Positions 45,906 through 60,189 of a stretch of 64,000 nucleotides of DNA are shown in pieces. A program made the position numbers and the translations under genes. The notes under the pieces are model-generated. The model saw only the letters and a list, made by a program, of their open reading frames with translations, was not told the DNA's origin and made no database searches. This DNA is from Leptodactylus fallax (lineage: Eukaryota; Chordata; Amphibia; Anura; Leptodactylidae): the NCBI GenBank assembly GCA_947044405.1, contig CAMRHE010000018.1, positions 4,216,001 to 4,280,000 on the forward strand, written 5' to 3'. Positions within the stretch are counted from its first letter, which is position 1. Each line of letters opens with the position of its first letter.

Positions 45906-46420
45906 TGTACCTTGATCGGTGAGCATCTCTCTGGGAAACCCAACATGGGAGAAGATGCCTACCAGGGCCTTGGCCACTACATCAGCCCGGGTTGAGGACA
46001 GAACAACAGCTTCTGGGTACTTAGTAGCGTAGTCTACTACTGTTAATAGGAAACGTATCCCGGAGCAGTTGGGGATGGACAGGGGTCCAGTGAGGTCCAC
46101 AGCCACCCGCTAGAAAGGTTCGACTATGATGGGCATAGGTATCAGCGGGGCCTTCTAGCTTTGCCCCGCCTTGCCCACCCTCTGACACGTGTCACATGAA
46201 CCGCAGTACCTAGCTACATTCTTCCCCATCTTAGGCCAGTAGGTAAGTGGCTGAGGCGAGCCTTGGTTTAAGCAATCCCCAGGTGACCTGCCAGTGGAAT
46301 GTCATGAGCGATCTACAACAACTCCACCCGGTAGGGCTGGGGCACCACTAACTGTTTCTCCCTAAGCCAACTTTCCTCCCCCTTGGTGGGGATCGTTTCC
46401 TGGTACAACTTCCCTTGGTC
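45906..46420 (-). pseudogene. Gypsy integrase, N-terminal zinc finger and first catalytic motifs
   Basis: Minus-strand readings give HDIPLAGHLGI, a degraded middle, then YCGSCDTCQRVGKAG, which is the HHCC zinc-binding domain. AVDLTGPLSIPNCSGI with the first catalytic aspartate follows, then VVDYATKYPEAV and FPREMLTDQGTQ with the second, where the hAT element interrupts. The zinc-finger region has a stop and frameshifts; the core frame is open from 46106. Confidence 0.82.
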
Positions 46421-46936
46421 CCAGTACACCCTGTCCTTGTCAGACTCCGAGGGAGGTTGAGTGGCACGCTCCTTCAATGCATCCAAACAGGGGTCAGCTT
46501 GGACAGCGTCCCTGAACCCTTGTCTGGAGTGAGGCAAAAGAGAGGTGCATGTTACATACTCGCCGGATGCTTCCGGCTCCAGGGTAGGAAGGTTAGTCTC
46601 GGCAGTCCCAGTACCTTTTCTGGGTGATATAGGAAACGACTCAAGGGTCGGAACGCATTCCACCCTTTTAGCACTCTGGCTGCGGGTTACTACCGCAATG
46701 CCAGCAGTCCGCCCCTCACCTGGATCGACCTTGAGATCCCCATGACCTACCTGACCACCTGGCACATAGTCAGCAGTTGGGCGCTGATCTGAGGCACTGG
46801 GTGAAGTGGGTGAAATTGCCTCCAGTGTCTCAGAGGAGCTACCCTGTACATTTTCATAACAAGCATTGGCAATTACATTGACAGTACATTCATTAGCAAT
46901 TGTTAATGCACAGTGAGCTTCAGTGGAAAGGATCAC
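46313..46936 (-). pseudogene. Gypsy polyprotein spacer before the integrase zinc finger
   Basis: Open frame of about 200 codons. The first two thirds is low in complexity and rich in S, T, E and P. The end, RDAVQADPCLDAL, YWDQGKLYQETIP and LREKQLVVPQPYR, is the segment directly before the integrase zinc finger in gypsy elements. It links protease to integrase without any reverse transcriptase, which is the reason for the Gmr1-like assignment. Confidence 0.7.
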
Positions 46937-47156
46937 ACACAGGGAGGGGGCAAAGAGCCCCCGCAGATGTGGGTGTGTCCACAGCTAAGACCTCAGGAGC
47001 TCCTTGCACAGGAGTAAACAAAGCATCATTTGCATTTTCACTGCCCTCAGCTGAAGACAGCTCATTAGCATTTTCACTGAGGGGGGGTTACGGGCCCCCT
47101 CTGCAGATATGACAGGCTGGGACATTTCATCAAAATCAACTTTATGAACAAACAAT

Positions 47157-47510
47157 TTATTGCAGTAAGTTGGGGTGCTCCCCACCCCATATTGGGACAC
47201 CATGGTCCCTAAATCTGTCCCCCAACAGCACATTAGCAGGCAGATCAGACATTAGCCCCACATCCTGCATTCCTTTTCCCGCACCCCAGTCCAGATGGAC
47301 ACAAGCCATGGGTACAGTTAAGCGTTCTTGTCCAATTCCTCTCAAAGTTAGAGTTTTCCCAGGGATAATACTGTCCGGAGGGACCAAATCAGGTTGCACC
47401 AGAGTAACATCCGCCCCAGTGTCCCGAAATCCCAAGACCACTTTATACCCCACAGTGACCTGTTGACAGTTGGCATTTGATCGTGCCCCCACCCTCTCAA
47501 CCAAATACAC
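47157..47510 (-). pseudogene. Gypsy aspartic protease
   Basis: The frame reads VVLGFRDTGADVTLV with the DTGA active site, then IIPGKTLTLRGIG and later LPANVLLGDRF, matching the retropepsin strand order (DTGA first, then hydrophobic-LLG near the end). It would cleave the gag-pol polyprotein. The domain itself has no internal stop. It lies downstream of the zinc knuckle at about 47558-47605, as expected. Confidence 0.85.
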
Positions 47511-47557
47511 AGATGAGCCACCTGCTGTGGCTTGGGGGGTTCTTAGGGCAGTTGGGG

Positions 47558-47605
47558 CACTCCCTTTGGAAATGCCCTGGCTGGTTACAGGCGTGGCACC
47601 GCCGA
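47558..47605 (-). pseudogene. Nucleocapsid zinc knuckle (CCHC)
   Basis: The minus-strand reading CHACNQPGHFQREC has the spacing CX2CX4HX4C of a retroelement nucleocapsid zinc knuckle, which binds the RNA genome. It sits between gag and protease. Confidence 0.8.
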
Positions 47606-47798
47606 ACCTCCCCTTGGGGCTTGGGGAAGGTCACCGGGGTGCCCAGAGTTCTGGGGACAGGGGAAGTAAAGGGGCTACCCAGGACAGAGTTTGTCTTACT
47701 TCACTTGGAAACAGGAGGCTGTGGGGACCTCCGGCCTGGAGAAGGGCCCCCCGGGGCAGAGTTGGTCTTAACCCCCTCCAGCCGTTGCTGGCATATTT

Positions 47799-48697
47799 TC
47801 ACGACATCTGGTTGGCGACATAACGATTCGCCATTGCTGCAACCGCGTGAAGATCCTTGGGTTCCCGGTCCAGGAGGTACTTCTGCACCTCCTCGGTACA
47901 GACATTCAAGAACTGTTCCTGGAGCATAAGGTCCGCGAGGTCCTCCTTGGTGATAACGGACTTGCCATCCGTCCACTGCCGGAACCACACGCTCATCTGG
48001 GCCATTGCATCCTCATGGCTCTCCATAGGTTTTTTTTCTGCAGGCCCTGAAACCTTAGGCGGTACACCTCAGGGGTGAGCCGGTATCTTCTGATCAGTGC
48101 AACTTTGAAGGACTTATAGTCCTTGTTCTGTTCAGCTGGTAAGTTTCTATAAGTATCCAGAGCTTTTCCCCTCAGCCGGGGAGCCAGGTAATGGACCCAG
48201 TCTGTATCTGGTAGCTGATACTGGCCGCACACCTTCTCAAATCCCCGCAAGAAAGAGTCCAAGTCCTTGTTTGGTTCTAAGACTGGAAAGTCCTTGCATC
48301 AGGGCCTTTGTGCTTGGGCTTCTGGAATTTGCACAGGGGCAGATTGCACCTGCTGGGAGATCTCCAGCCTTTTTAGCTCAAGCTGATGCTCCGCTCGGTC
48401 TGCCATTCACGTTCCTGGGTCTCCCTCTCGGCCCGCTGTTCTGCAGCTTCCCTCTCCATCTGCTGATATTGGAGGATCAACTGTATGTGAGCGTTAGAGT
48501 CACTGGGGCGTAGCTGCTGTAAGGCCATTCGAAAATATAAGTCCATTCCCCCCACAGGGCTGAGGCTACTGGTCCCTCCAGGCAAAGTGATCTCTGGGAC
48601 CAGGCTAGTTGCAGTACCTTCTGGCCTAGCAATGATTTCTTGTACCAACACCTCAAGATTTTGCCCCGCCTCCTGCATGGCTATGGCACCTTCCATA
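47799..48697 (-). pseudogene. Gypsy gag (capsid region)
   Basis: The frame after the LINE insertion starts with MEGAIAMQEAGQNLE, followed by a Q/E-rich coiled-coil stretch (REAAEQRAERETQE at about 48440). The capsid core follows: FEKVCGQYQLPDTDWVHYLAPRL, KALDTYRNLP and FKVALIRRYRLTPEVYRLRF, then LLQEQFLNV and LLDREPKDLHAVAAMANRYV. This is typical gypsy gag with the SCAN-like capsid C-terminal region. There are frameshifts near 48010 and 48300. Confidence 0.8.
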
Positions 48698-49413
48698 CCT
48701 ATAAGTACCTGGGTCTGCTCCTTAATAATAAGCTGGACTGGGCAGATCATATGGAGGCCCTGTACAGGAAGGGCCACAGCAGGCTCTACCTGCTTAGGAA
48801 GCTGAGAGCCTTTGGAATCCGGGGGGCACTTCTTAGGACTTTCTTCAACTCGGTAGTGGCATCAGCCATCTTCTTTGGAGTGGCCTGCTGGGGGAGCAGT
48901 ATATCAACCAGGGACAGAAATAAACTTGACAAGCTGATTAGAAAGGCCAGCTCTGTCCTGGGGAGCCCACTGGACCCAGTGCAGGTGGTGGGTGACAGAA
49001 GGATACTGTCCGTGGTGAGCTCCATGCAGAAGAAGAAGTCCCATCCCATGCATGAGACTGTGATCGCGCTGAGCAGTACTGTCAGTGACCGACTGCTCCA
49101 CCCTAGGTGTGAGAAGGAGCGCTATCGGAAGTCTTTCCTCCCCACCGCGGTTAGGCTGTACAACCAACACCGACCTAAGCGGAGATCATTACATACAGAG
49201 AACTGAAATATCTCTCTGCCTGTTAAATCCCCCCCCCCCCCTCTGCTACGTCCTATCTGTCTGTCTGCTATTAATGTAATGCCTCTCACCTTGGAACATT
49301 CCTGTACATGTTGTATTTGTATTTGTATCTGCTTATTTTATCTTTGCTGCTGTAACACACTGAATTTCCCCACTGTGGGACTATTAAAGGACTATTATTA
49401 TTATTATTATTAT
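48698..49413 (+). pseudogene. LINE 3' end (L2-group-like) inserted in gypsy gag
   Basis: The plus-strand frame starts TYKYLGLLLNNKLDW and continues LYLLRKLRAFG, VVASAIFFGVACWG and RLLHPRCEKERYRKSFLPTAVRLYN before a stop at 49206. This is the C-terminal end of an L2/CR1-group reverse transcriptase ORF. The 3' UTR ends TGTGGGACTATTAAAGG and a tail of (ATT) repeats (49392-49413), as in L2-like elements. It is 5' truncated and inserted just after the gag start codon, so it is younger than the gypsy element. Confidence 0.85.
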
Positions 49414-49692
49414 CAGCCATCTCCTGGAGTTCACTAGAAGCTAGTTACTGCAGACCTCTGGTTCTGCTTCTGAGCCCACTTGCCATCCACTGGCAGTCGT
49501 TGCCAAATAAAAGATAGAATCGAAAAACAAAGAGAAAGGGAAGGGAACAGCACCGTACCAAACTTTCACCGTATTTTACAGCTTGCCCTAGTACCAAGCT
49601 CGCTTAATAGGACTTGCTGCAAGTCCCCAGCATCTAAGTGATACCACACACCCACACGCTGTTTATGCTATATCCCACTATGCTTCCACCAT
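49414..49692 (-). other. Gypsy leader and primer-binding region
   Basis: Lies between the presumed gag start (ATGGCTGATAAT, complement at about 49415) and the 5' LTR. Directly inside the LTR, one base away, the minus strand reads TGGTGGAAGCATAG, which has the TGG start of a tRNA primer-binding site. The tRNA is not identified. Confidence 0.5.
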
Positions 49693-50729
49693 TGTGAAGG
49701 ATCTCGTCCTGCCGAACCCGAGTTCGTCACACCTGAGATCGCTTCAATTACCTCACACCCACCACCAGTGAGTGTTCTGGGTCCATAGGATAATACAAAA
49801 CGAGCTTTCTAAATTTTATATATTTATTCACCCCTAAAAGGGTTGGTACAAGACACTTAACACATACAGAGAATACGTGTAGCGGTTATCAAGCAAATAC
49901 AAGTGGAAAGCAACATGACACGGTGCACAAAATAAAAGTGGGAATAAACAGAAGAAAAGGAAATATTACCAACACAAGCCTGTGATTGATTCTCTGGGCT
50001 CCGGATGTTGAGCTCAGGGCGCGTACTTAAAGCAGTCCAAAAGCATGTGTCTGGGCATGCTATTCCAGTGGCAGCACCCCCTTGGCTTGGATTTCAGCAG
50101 AAAAAAGACCATGTGGCCCTCATATGGCAGTCTTTTGTGTTTTCCCTGCTCCTGCCCAGAGTGACGTCACTGGGGAGGGAAGTTACACCTACCGGCTTGG
50201 AGCCCCTGGACTAGAAAATGGTCCTGATTCCTCATCAGGTGACCAGATTGTCAGGCAAGTTTTATGATGGGACTCGGGGTGAGACTCCCATTGTATAGAC
50301 ACCAAGGAAGACACCCCAATTCCCTTTGGGTGGGGAGTTGAATGTCTGGAACTGTCTCATGCTCACAACAGCACCATGATTAGACTGAATTACAGAATCT
50401 ACAGAATTTATCGGGGTAACTGTGGATTGCCCCCTTAAGGAGATATGAGCATAAAACTATGATCTCTCTGATCTATAAACAGTGCCAGGCTGGCTAGCTG
50501 TAATGTGGCTGAGCAGGAAACCCCCTGGTGAGAGGTGGAGGATTGCAAGAGTGTGTTAGTTACTCAGGACAATACACCAGAAGGACTGTGATTAACCAGC
50601 AACAGGGATCCGGCTTCCTATAGCTGAGTTGAGGGAGTTTGAACAAATGGTCCACACAGGGGGAGGGAAGGGGTCGGCTAGATAAATATTTGTACAGAAA
50701 TACATATACGGGAGTCCCCGATCATCACA
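49693..50729 (-). repeat. Gypsy 5' LTR, 1037 bp
   Basis: The plus strand begins TGTGAAGGATC and ends GATCATCACA, so the LTR starts TG and ends CA on either strand, with near-perfect short inverted ends. It is in the correct position upstream of the leader and gag. The flank at 50730 runs straight into a hAT-like repeat (CAGGACCCCTGCAGATCA), which the gypsy element therefore interrupted. No second LTR is present in the window. Confidence 0.7.
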
Positions 50730-52480
50730 GGACCATTGCCAGGACCCCTGCAGATCATCTATACTGACACAGCGCGGCTACAGTGCCATGCTCCTCACCC
50801 ACCATACGATGTGCATCACTGCACTACCTAAACCCACCACTACACTATGTATGGCAAGCAAGCAGCGTGGCTCCTGGAATTGTTAACATTAACATGGCCC
50901 ATAGAACTATAGTACCCACTACTGCAGTTATCAAGACTATAGTGAGTGAGCAGCGCCCAGCATGGAAACAATACTGGGAGCTGAGTGTTTTGGTAAACAT
51001 CTGATCTGTGGGGTCCTAACAGTTTAAGATATCTAAGAGATCAGTGGGGGTTTAACACCCAGGGCCCCTGCTGATAAACTGTTTGAAGGGACCGTGGTGC
51101 TTTTTGGGGTGTGATGTATATAAAGAAGGGGCCCCACACAGTGTAATATGCTTCACTGTAGCCCCCACATAGTATAATATGCTCCGTGGTGGCCCCCACA
51201 CAGTATAAGGCTCCACAGTGGCCCCCACACAGTACAATATGCTCCACATTGGCCCCCACACAATATAATATACTCCACAGTGGCCCCGCACAGTATAATA
51301 TGCTCCATATTACCCCACACAGTATAATATGCTGCACAGTGGCCCCCACACAGTATAATATGCTCCACAGTGGCCCCACACAACATAATATGCTTCACAG
51401 TGGCCCCCACACAGTATACTATGCTGCACATTGGACCTCACACAGTATAATATGATCCACAGTGACCCCATACAGTATAATATGTTCCACAGTGGCCCCC
51501 ACACAGTATAATGTGCTCCACAGTGGCCCCACACAGTATAATATGCTGCACAGTGGCCCCACACAATATAATTTACCCCCAAGTGGCCCCCACACTGTAT
51601 AATATATTCCACAGTGATCCCCACACAGTATAATGTGCTTCAAAGTGGCCCCCACACAGTATAATGTACTCCACAGTGACTCCCATACAGAATATACTCC
51701 ACAGTGGCCCCACACAATATAAAATGCTTGCAGCTTCAGGTGAACCCCACAAAATGTGATGAATATTTGTGACGTTCGGCACTCCAATTAGTTTTAGTTC
51801 TATTATTGTACACTGGGGTCGCCTCAAACCCCAGAGTATAATAATCTGAGGCCCAGGGGAGGTGATAGAAAATAACAAGCACTTATACTAACCTTACCTT
51901 ACCTCTCCTGGGCATCCTCACTCCATTTGGCTGTCTTCAGCACCCTCTTCAGTCTTCTCCTGCCTGCGACTGAGGTCACGTGCCCCAGACGTCACTACCG
52001 TGGCCTGTGAATGGGCCTCAGTGGTCACGTGGGACGAGCTGACGTCATTATGCTGGCGTGCCTCACGTGACTGCTGATTCCTTATCCCAGGCCCCAGTAG
52101 TGACATCTGGGGTGCATGACCTCAGTCACAGGCTGGAAGAGCCCCGAAAAAGCCATCGGAGTCCCAGGCGTGGTGAGTATAAGCATTAGTTCTATTTAAT
52201 CACCTCCCCATGGCCTCCGATTATTATACTCTGGGATCTGAGTCAACCCCAGTGTATAATAATAGCACTATTGCAACGGGGAGATATAATGTTGAGCCCC
52301 TTTCCATTAACAATACGTGTAGTGGTCGGGGGAAGCAACGGGCCCCGTACCACACCCGTCGCACTCGACCCATTAAAAAAAGCAGTAGGGGTCCGGTAGG
52401 GACCACTAAAGGCACGGAGTCCATTAGGGGTTTCACTGGTTTCCAGGTGGGTCAATCTGACCCTGAGAACATGGGCTGTG
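50730..52480 (+). mobile_element. Composite hAT-like element with minisatellite, 5' end lost
   Basis: From CAGGACCCCTGCAGATCA it follows the same order as 43865-44040 (GCGTGGCTCCTGGAATTGT) and then 9850-9940 (ACTGCAGTTATCAAGA), the minisatellite, and CCCCAGAGTATAATAATC. It continues to about 52480 with segments seen reversed at 61270-61400 (CCCCTTTCCATTAACAAT). Its left part was displaced by the gypsy insertion; its right end is not certain. Confidence 0.65.
51128..51735 (+). repeat. 31-bp minisatellite, about 20 units
   Basis: Units of the type ATGCTCCACAGTGGCCCCCA followed by CACAGTATAAT. Compared with 9942-10568 the unit reads GTATAATA rather than GTATTATA, so each array has been homogenised by its own variant. 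Long open frames on both strands are by-products. Confidence 0.9.
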
Positions 52481-53451
52481 GCATAGCCAATTAAGAACTC
52501 TCCATTTCTCTGGATTTATAATTTTTTAGATTTGCTTTTCAAGATCCAATTTCAGCTGAATTTCAGTTTTCTGACAGATTGCCTTTTTATTATACTCAAG
52601 AACAATGAAGAATTCAGAGTGGGTTATTATGGTGGATTATGATGGTGAGCTGTCTAAGCTCTGACACAACAATATACCATAACATTTATACCACCACTTG
52701 GTAGCAGCTTCTTATAGTGAAATAAAATCGTTTTGTTTTCACCGAACTTGTCGTAGACAAAGATATAGTTATTTGGTCGTAGCATCACCTAACTCAGACA
52801 CTCGATCACGTAACCCAGAAAATATAATATTAAGTAATGAACAATAATCTTACATCAGTATTTCCTGGAGCACAGCTGAAAAAAAAAAATGTGCTGTGCA
52901 TACCCCCCCCCCCCCCAAAAAAACTTTTGGCTTTACTCTGGAGAATGAGGGCTTATGTTAGCTGAAGCAATATGTTGGAGGCTGCACAAGTACAAAATAC
53001 TGATAACACATCAACTCACACAACTACAATCCATAAGGTGGGGTAGGTGTACACAGATAAGGCTTATATAAGGTGCAAATCTCATGTTAAAGTGAGGTGC
53101 ACTATGCTGGCTTACAGTGATGCTTATACTTTTAAAATGTTCAATGTTAAAATATGCATGCTAGCAAGGGTCTGCATGTCTTGCCAGTTCATATGCTAAA
53201 ATAAAAGACAATTCACTGAAAGAAACATTTTGATACAAGAAATCACTGAAAGAGAGTCCATAGTTACTGGATACTTACAGGATGCAGACAAGCCCAACTG
53301 GTATATGATGGAGATTGCACAGGTGAAGGCTAAGACCCCACGCTGAGCTTGATCTCATTTTTAGGTCAGAGAATAAACCTATATGCAAATGTCCATGCTA
53401 CAAAGCTGCTGTGGAAAATAGATGGAACTCAGTCCATTTTCATGACCAATT
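52481..53451. other. Noncoding DNA, no recognised feature
   Basis: AT-rich with a poly-C/poly-A run near 52900. No gene or element recognised. Confidence 0.45.
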
Positions 53452-53453
53452 TA

Positions 53454-55091
<1,638 letters not shown>

Positions 55092-55198
55092 TATATCAGT
55101 GTGGCATCTGTTTGTCACAGAGCCTCATAGACTTGAATGTATGATTCTGTGAGAATTTGACAGACATTATTCAGTCAATTAAATAAATCTGGACATGT

Positions 55199-55490
55199 GC
55201 ACACATGGACAAAATTGTTGGTACTCCTCGTTTAATGAAAGAAAAACCCACAATGGTCACAGAAATAACTTGAAACTGACAAAAGTAATTTGCCAAAGTA
55301 CATGTTGACAAGTCACAAAGCTTCTGGGAATTCTCCTATGGACAGATGAGACAAAAATTGATGGAAAAATGAAGCATATCTTGAAAAGAACATGGAGGAG
55401 GCTCTGTTATGTTCTGGGGATGCTTTGCTGCATCTGACACAGGGTGTCTTGAATCTGTGCAGGTTACAATGAAATCTCAAGTCTTTTTGC
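55199..55490 (+). mobile_element. Tc1-like fragment F1 (CACACGTGGAC family)
   Basis: Starts GCACACATGGACAAAATTGT with the terminal repeat of element F2, then jumps into the middle of the transposase (ACATGTTGACAAG, GGACAGATGAGAC) and stops after AATGAAATCTCAAG. Both the N-terminal half and the C-terminal end are lost. It lies next to F2 in opposite orientation. Confidence 0.75.
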
Positions 55491-55653
55491 GGATCCATGA
55501 TTGCAGATGACATGGATCAGATGATATTTAAAGACAATAAAAACCGCTATGGTTGTGGCCTTACAGAGTGTGTTATGAGTATCAAAACTTGTTACAATGG
55601 CATGATCGGTAAGTATTAACAATAAACAACAGTTTTTAAGATTATGGTTGATA

Positions 55654-56558
<905 letters not shown>

Positions 56559-56560
56559 TA

Positions 56561-59523
56561 AATAGCCCCATAGATGCTCTGTGTTTTTCACTGTCATATG
56601 CATGTAGACAAAGGGTGCGATGACATGTGCTGTTTTTATTTTTCTACTCACTTTAATGCATACATATGTTTTAAATTTTTGATCAGTATTAGTTATTTTC
56701 ATTGGTGTAAAACCATCAGGACACGCTTTAAAGATAAGGCCCCATGTAACAAAACACAGCTAAAGAAAGCAATGAGCACAGTGGTATGTTTTCTTTGTAC
56801 AATAGTGGCTTGAGTTTAACAAAATACTGCTTTTTATTCCTATGCAAATAATAGGAATAATAATAGTGCATCAAGAGGGAGTTCTGGGGTAACTGAGCAT
56901 CAAGATCTTCCTCTCGCTCAATAGTCCTCCCAGCAGCACTGGCATAATCAGAGCTTTCCCCCTACTTCTCAGGAGCAAGAGGAAGATTTTGAACACTCCC
57001 CCGATGCACTCTTAGCTCATTGGTATAGAAATAAAAAACAGCTTTTCATCAAAATTAGGTGGCCATTCTACACACAAATAATAGCACTGTGCTCAAGGCG
57101 CTGAAAACTATAAGATACTGGGGCTGATTTAATAATATTTTTGGTGCTGACAGATTCCATTTAAGGCCCTATTCATATGTCAGTGTTTTGGTCAGTGATT
57201 TGCATCAGTGAACTATTCTGTGTTCTCAGAATGTTCCTGATGTGTGTATAAGGACTTAGGTTGAGTCTAATTACAGAAATACCTAGCACCTCTTACTATG
57301 TTTCCAGCTGTGAGCTAATGGCCATGAAATTGAAAACATCTGGATTACTGGTATAGTAAAAATGTGCTACTCAGCTGAAATGCATAGTAGAATGTGCTGG
57401 AGTTGATAAATAGGGAATACAAATTATTAGAGCAGCTACCTTATGTTTTTTTCACATAAGCATATGGAATATTTGTGAATTTTTGTTTCAATATGCCGTT
57501 GCAAAATTAAAATGGTTTTGTTCAACTACATCAACTTTATATACTGTTTAAATGATTCAGCATGGAGTGTTCACACTTTTCCATGTGCCTGTATATCATA
57601 ATAGTTTAATACTGTAATTTTCTTTAGAATTTTTTCATTATTAATTCTATAAATGTAAGTTACTTCCAATACCCAGGTAATTTAAAGTCTCTCTTGGCTA
57701 ATTTGTAAACATTTTTATTGCTCTACATTATGGCCAGAAGTACCCAATAAATGCATAAAGTAATAAAGCAGGTCACTGTTTAGCTGGCAACAATTCATAC
57801 AATGACTACAATATTTTTGATACTTTGTACCTAATTTGGTAAATAAATTGGGAAATCTGCTTGAATGTATTTCCCTTTGCTATATTAGTATAATAATTAT
57901 TATTGAAATATTTAAAACCATTCTTTGCTGGGTTCTTGTATTTTATCTTTATACTGTTTTAGGCTAAAGAACAGACATAACTTCGTTTAGCTTGCCTGTA
58001 CCGGCAATAATACACTCTTTGTAGCGAAGGAGTACACACAAAACCTTGATGCATTTTGAAAATCCATCTGTCAGTATCAATTTCCTGGTATTGTAGGTCT
58101 TGATATACGAAGAGCAATAGGACCCGATGAATTTGTGTCACTAGCATAGTGGTTTAAAATCCACTTTGCAGATATAAATCTCAGCAGAGAGAAAACACAT
58201 TTAAAATAGGACTAGGACAGACTTATAAACCCTTCAATACATATTCTATACGGATAGAGTGAAGGCAAAGTTGAGATTTATCCACAAGGGACACTGACTG
58301 CTTTATTAATGCAAGAAGGCACACTCAAGTAATGTGTTTACCAAAAGCATAATATAAACAAGCAAGAACAATAAAAATCCTTCTAAAATTGGCAGTAACT
58401 TGTACATAGTGACCTGTTTTCTATTTAATGGCTTCAGGGAAAGCAGTTTTAAGGCTATGTACACCTTTTCTCTCGGGGTATTTATATGTCTGTAATAAGC
58501 TGAATTTTAACTGTATTTTAAAATGTTGGGTTTAAACAATAATATAGGGGAAAAGTGCACGTTGTGCAAAATAAGGTTTCCCAGCTGAAATTTGTCATCT
58601 GGAAACGCTGCTTCCCTAAGAATAAAAATTAAAACAACGTGTTCACTAATAAGGACTTCATGTGAAAGCACATACAATATTGTAGAAGACATTTGACAAA
58701 GTCATAGTATTAAAGAGACATGCAACTACCTAAGAAATTTAGTGCACAATAAAGTAATAAACACACAAAAAATTACAGCAGAAGAGAACCTCTTGCCCTT
58801 TTTTTATTCTGTCAATTTTTAATTAATTCTTTAATAATATGTCATTTGATCTTGCATATTTTAATTCAGAACTTAGCAGGCCAACTAGGAATGTAAAGAT
58901 TAAATCCACCTGCAAAACTACTTTATTGTAATGTAGTAATAATAAAATACGTTACCCTCTGTTGGTTTGCATAATCCACTTCTGTAGTCCATTCCTGTTC
59001 TCTTTTTTTCTCAACTGTCAATGACTTCCTGTATTGGTGATCATACTGCCTACACATGTACTAGCTGTAGCCACCAGTATATTGCAAAAAACAGGCTGCA
59101 TTCCAAAATTGAAAGTGAAAAACAGTGATGGTGCATTATTGTCCCATACCAATGTTTCAAGCCAGAAGGCTGTTTTTAGCAATATATTGATTGTGACAAT
59201 TTGACCTGTTCCCTGGCACCCATTCTAGGCCAGCACTGTTTTTCTTTGGAGTTACATATTGCAGTCACCAGTAGTTATTCTGTGGTGTAATGATAGTAAC
59301 AGGAAATTGAAAATCAGTGGCTGATCAAAGCATAAAATGGGAGTACATGCACTAAATATAGTGAGATAAAGTGTCAGAAGAAAAAGTTGAATTGGGCTTT
59401 AACAAAATGACCAAGAAGTAAAGATATTTGTTTCCATCCAGACTTTCAAACGTACTGCTCACATTGGTACAGAGTTTGAGAAATATTGCATAGGTCTCTC
59501 TTGCAAAAAGCCAGTCATCTTTG
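56561..59523. other. Noncoding DNA, no recognised feature
   Basis: AT-rich sequence without recognisable genes. The ORF fragments are short and unsupported. Confidence 0.45.
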
Positions 59524-59526
59524 TTA

Positions 59527-59946
59527 GGGCCAGTTCACATCTGCGTTTGGGTTTCCGTTCGGGGAGTCCGTTTGGGGACCCCCTTTGGGGACCCCCCGAA
59601 TGGAAACCTATATGCATAGAAAAGTGGTTACCTAAGGAAACCTGCGAACCCCATAGACAATAATGGGGTCCGTGTGGTTTCCGCTCAGTATCCTCACGAA
59701 ACATTGTGTGGAAACCATCCGTGTGGTTTCCGCTCGGTTTCCGCACGAAACATGCGGAGAGAAGAGTCCTGCAAGCAGCACTTTTCTCTCCGCATGTTTC
59801 ATGCGGAAACCACATGGACCCCATTATAGTCTATGGGGTCAGGGATTCCCTTAGTTAACCGCTTTTCTATGCGTATAGGTTTCTGTTCGGGGGGTCCCCA
59901 AGAGGACTCCTCTTTTGGAAACCCGAATGCAGATGTGAACCGACCC
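59527..59946. mobile_element. Harbinger-like foldback MITE with TTA target duplication
   Basis: The ends are GGGCCAGTTCACATCTGCG and its complement with few mismatches (...GCAGATGTGAACCGACCC). TTA flanks both sides (59524-59526 and 59947-59949), as expected for Harbinger-type 3-bp TWA targets. Most of the 420 bp is self-complementary, including GGTTTCCGC/GCGGAAACC and the central CATGCGGAGAG pair. Confidence 0.82.
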
Positions 59947-60189
59947 TTACAGTAATGAGAGTTCTTGAAATACATATGTTAAAAAGTTACTTTTTACATG
60001 ATTAGGGCATATTTACACAACAGTGGAAAATCCTTTGACGTAAATCACAAGAACAGTTGTCATAGGAACAATTTTTCCATTGTGTTGTGGTAGATCAGCA
60101 TATGGTTGTATATTGTGATTTTCAAGGTAGACTCTATGAAAATGTAATATGATGATTAGATACAGCTATCCTGTTAGTGCTATATAATG

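Larger units (their letters stand above)
43056..50729 (-). mobile_element. Ty3/gypsy element with gag-protease-integrase order (Gmr1-like), 3' part missing
   Basis: Minus-strand retrotransposon: 5' LTR (49693-50729), leader, gag (about 47800-48697), zinc knuckle, protease, spacer, then integrase ending in a GPY/F-type C-terminus at 43056. There is no reverse transcriptase between protease and integrase. In the Gmr1 clade of vertebrate gypsy elements integrase precedes RT, which fits. RT, RNase H and the 3' LTR would lie to the left but are absent, the sequence changing at about 43050. A LINE tail interrupts gag and a hAT element interrupts integrase. Stops and frameshifts make it inactive. 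Confidence 0.8.

Noticed and set aside
47470..47929. Plus-strand frames of 117 and 150 codons
   Set aside because: They lie antisense to the gypsy gag and protease, which have clear motifs on the minus strand.
51041..51787. Several overlapping frames of about 100 codons on both strands
   Set aside because: Same cause: the second minisatellite array.
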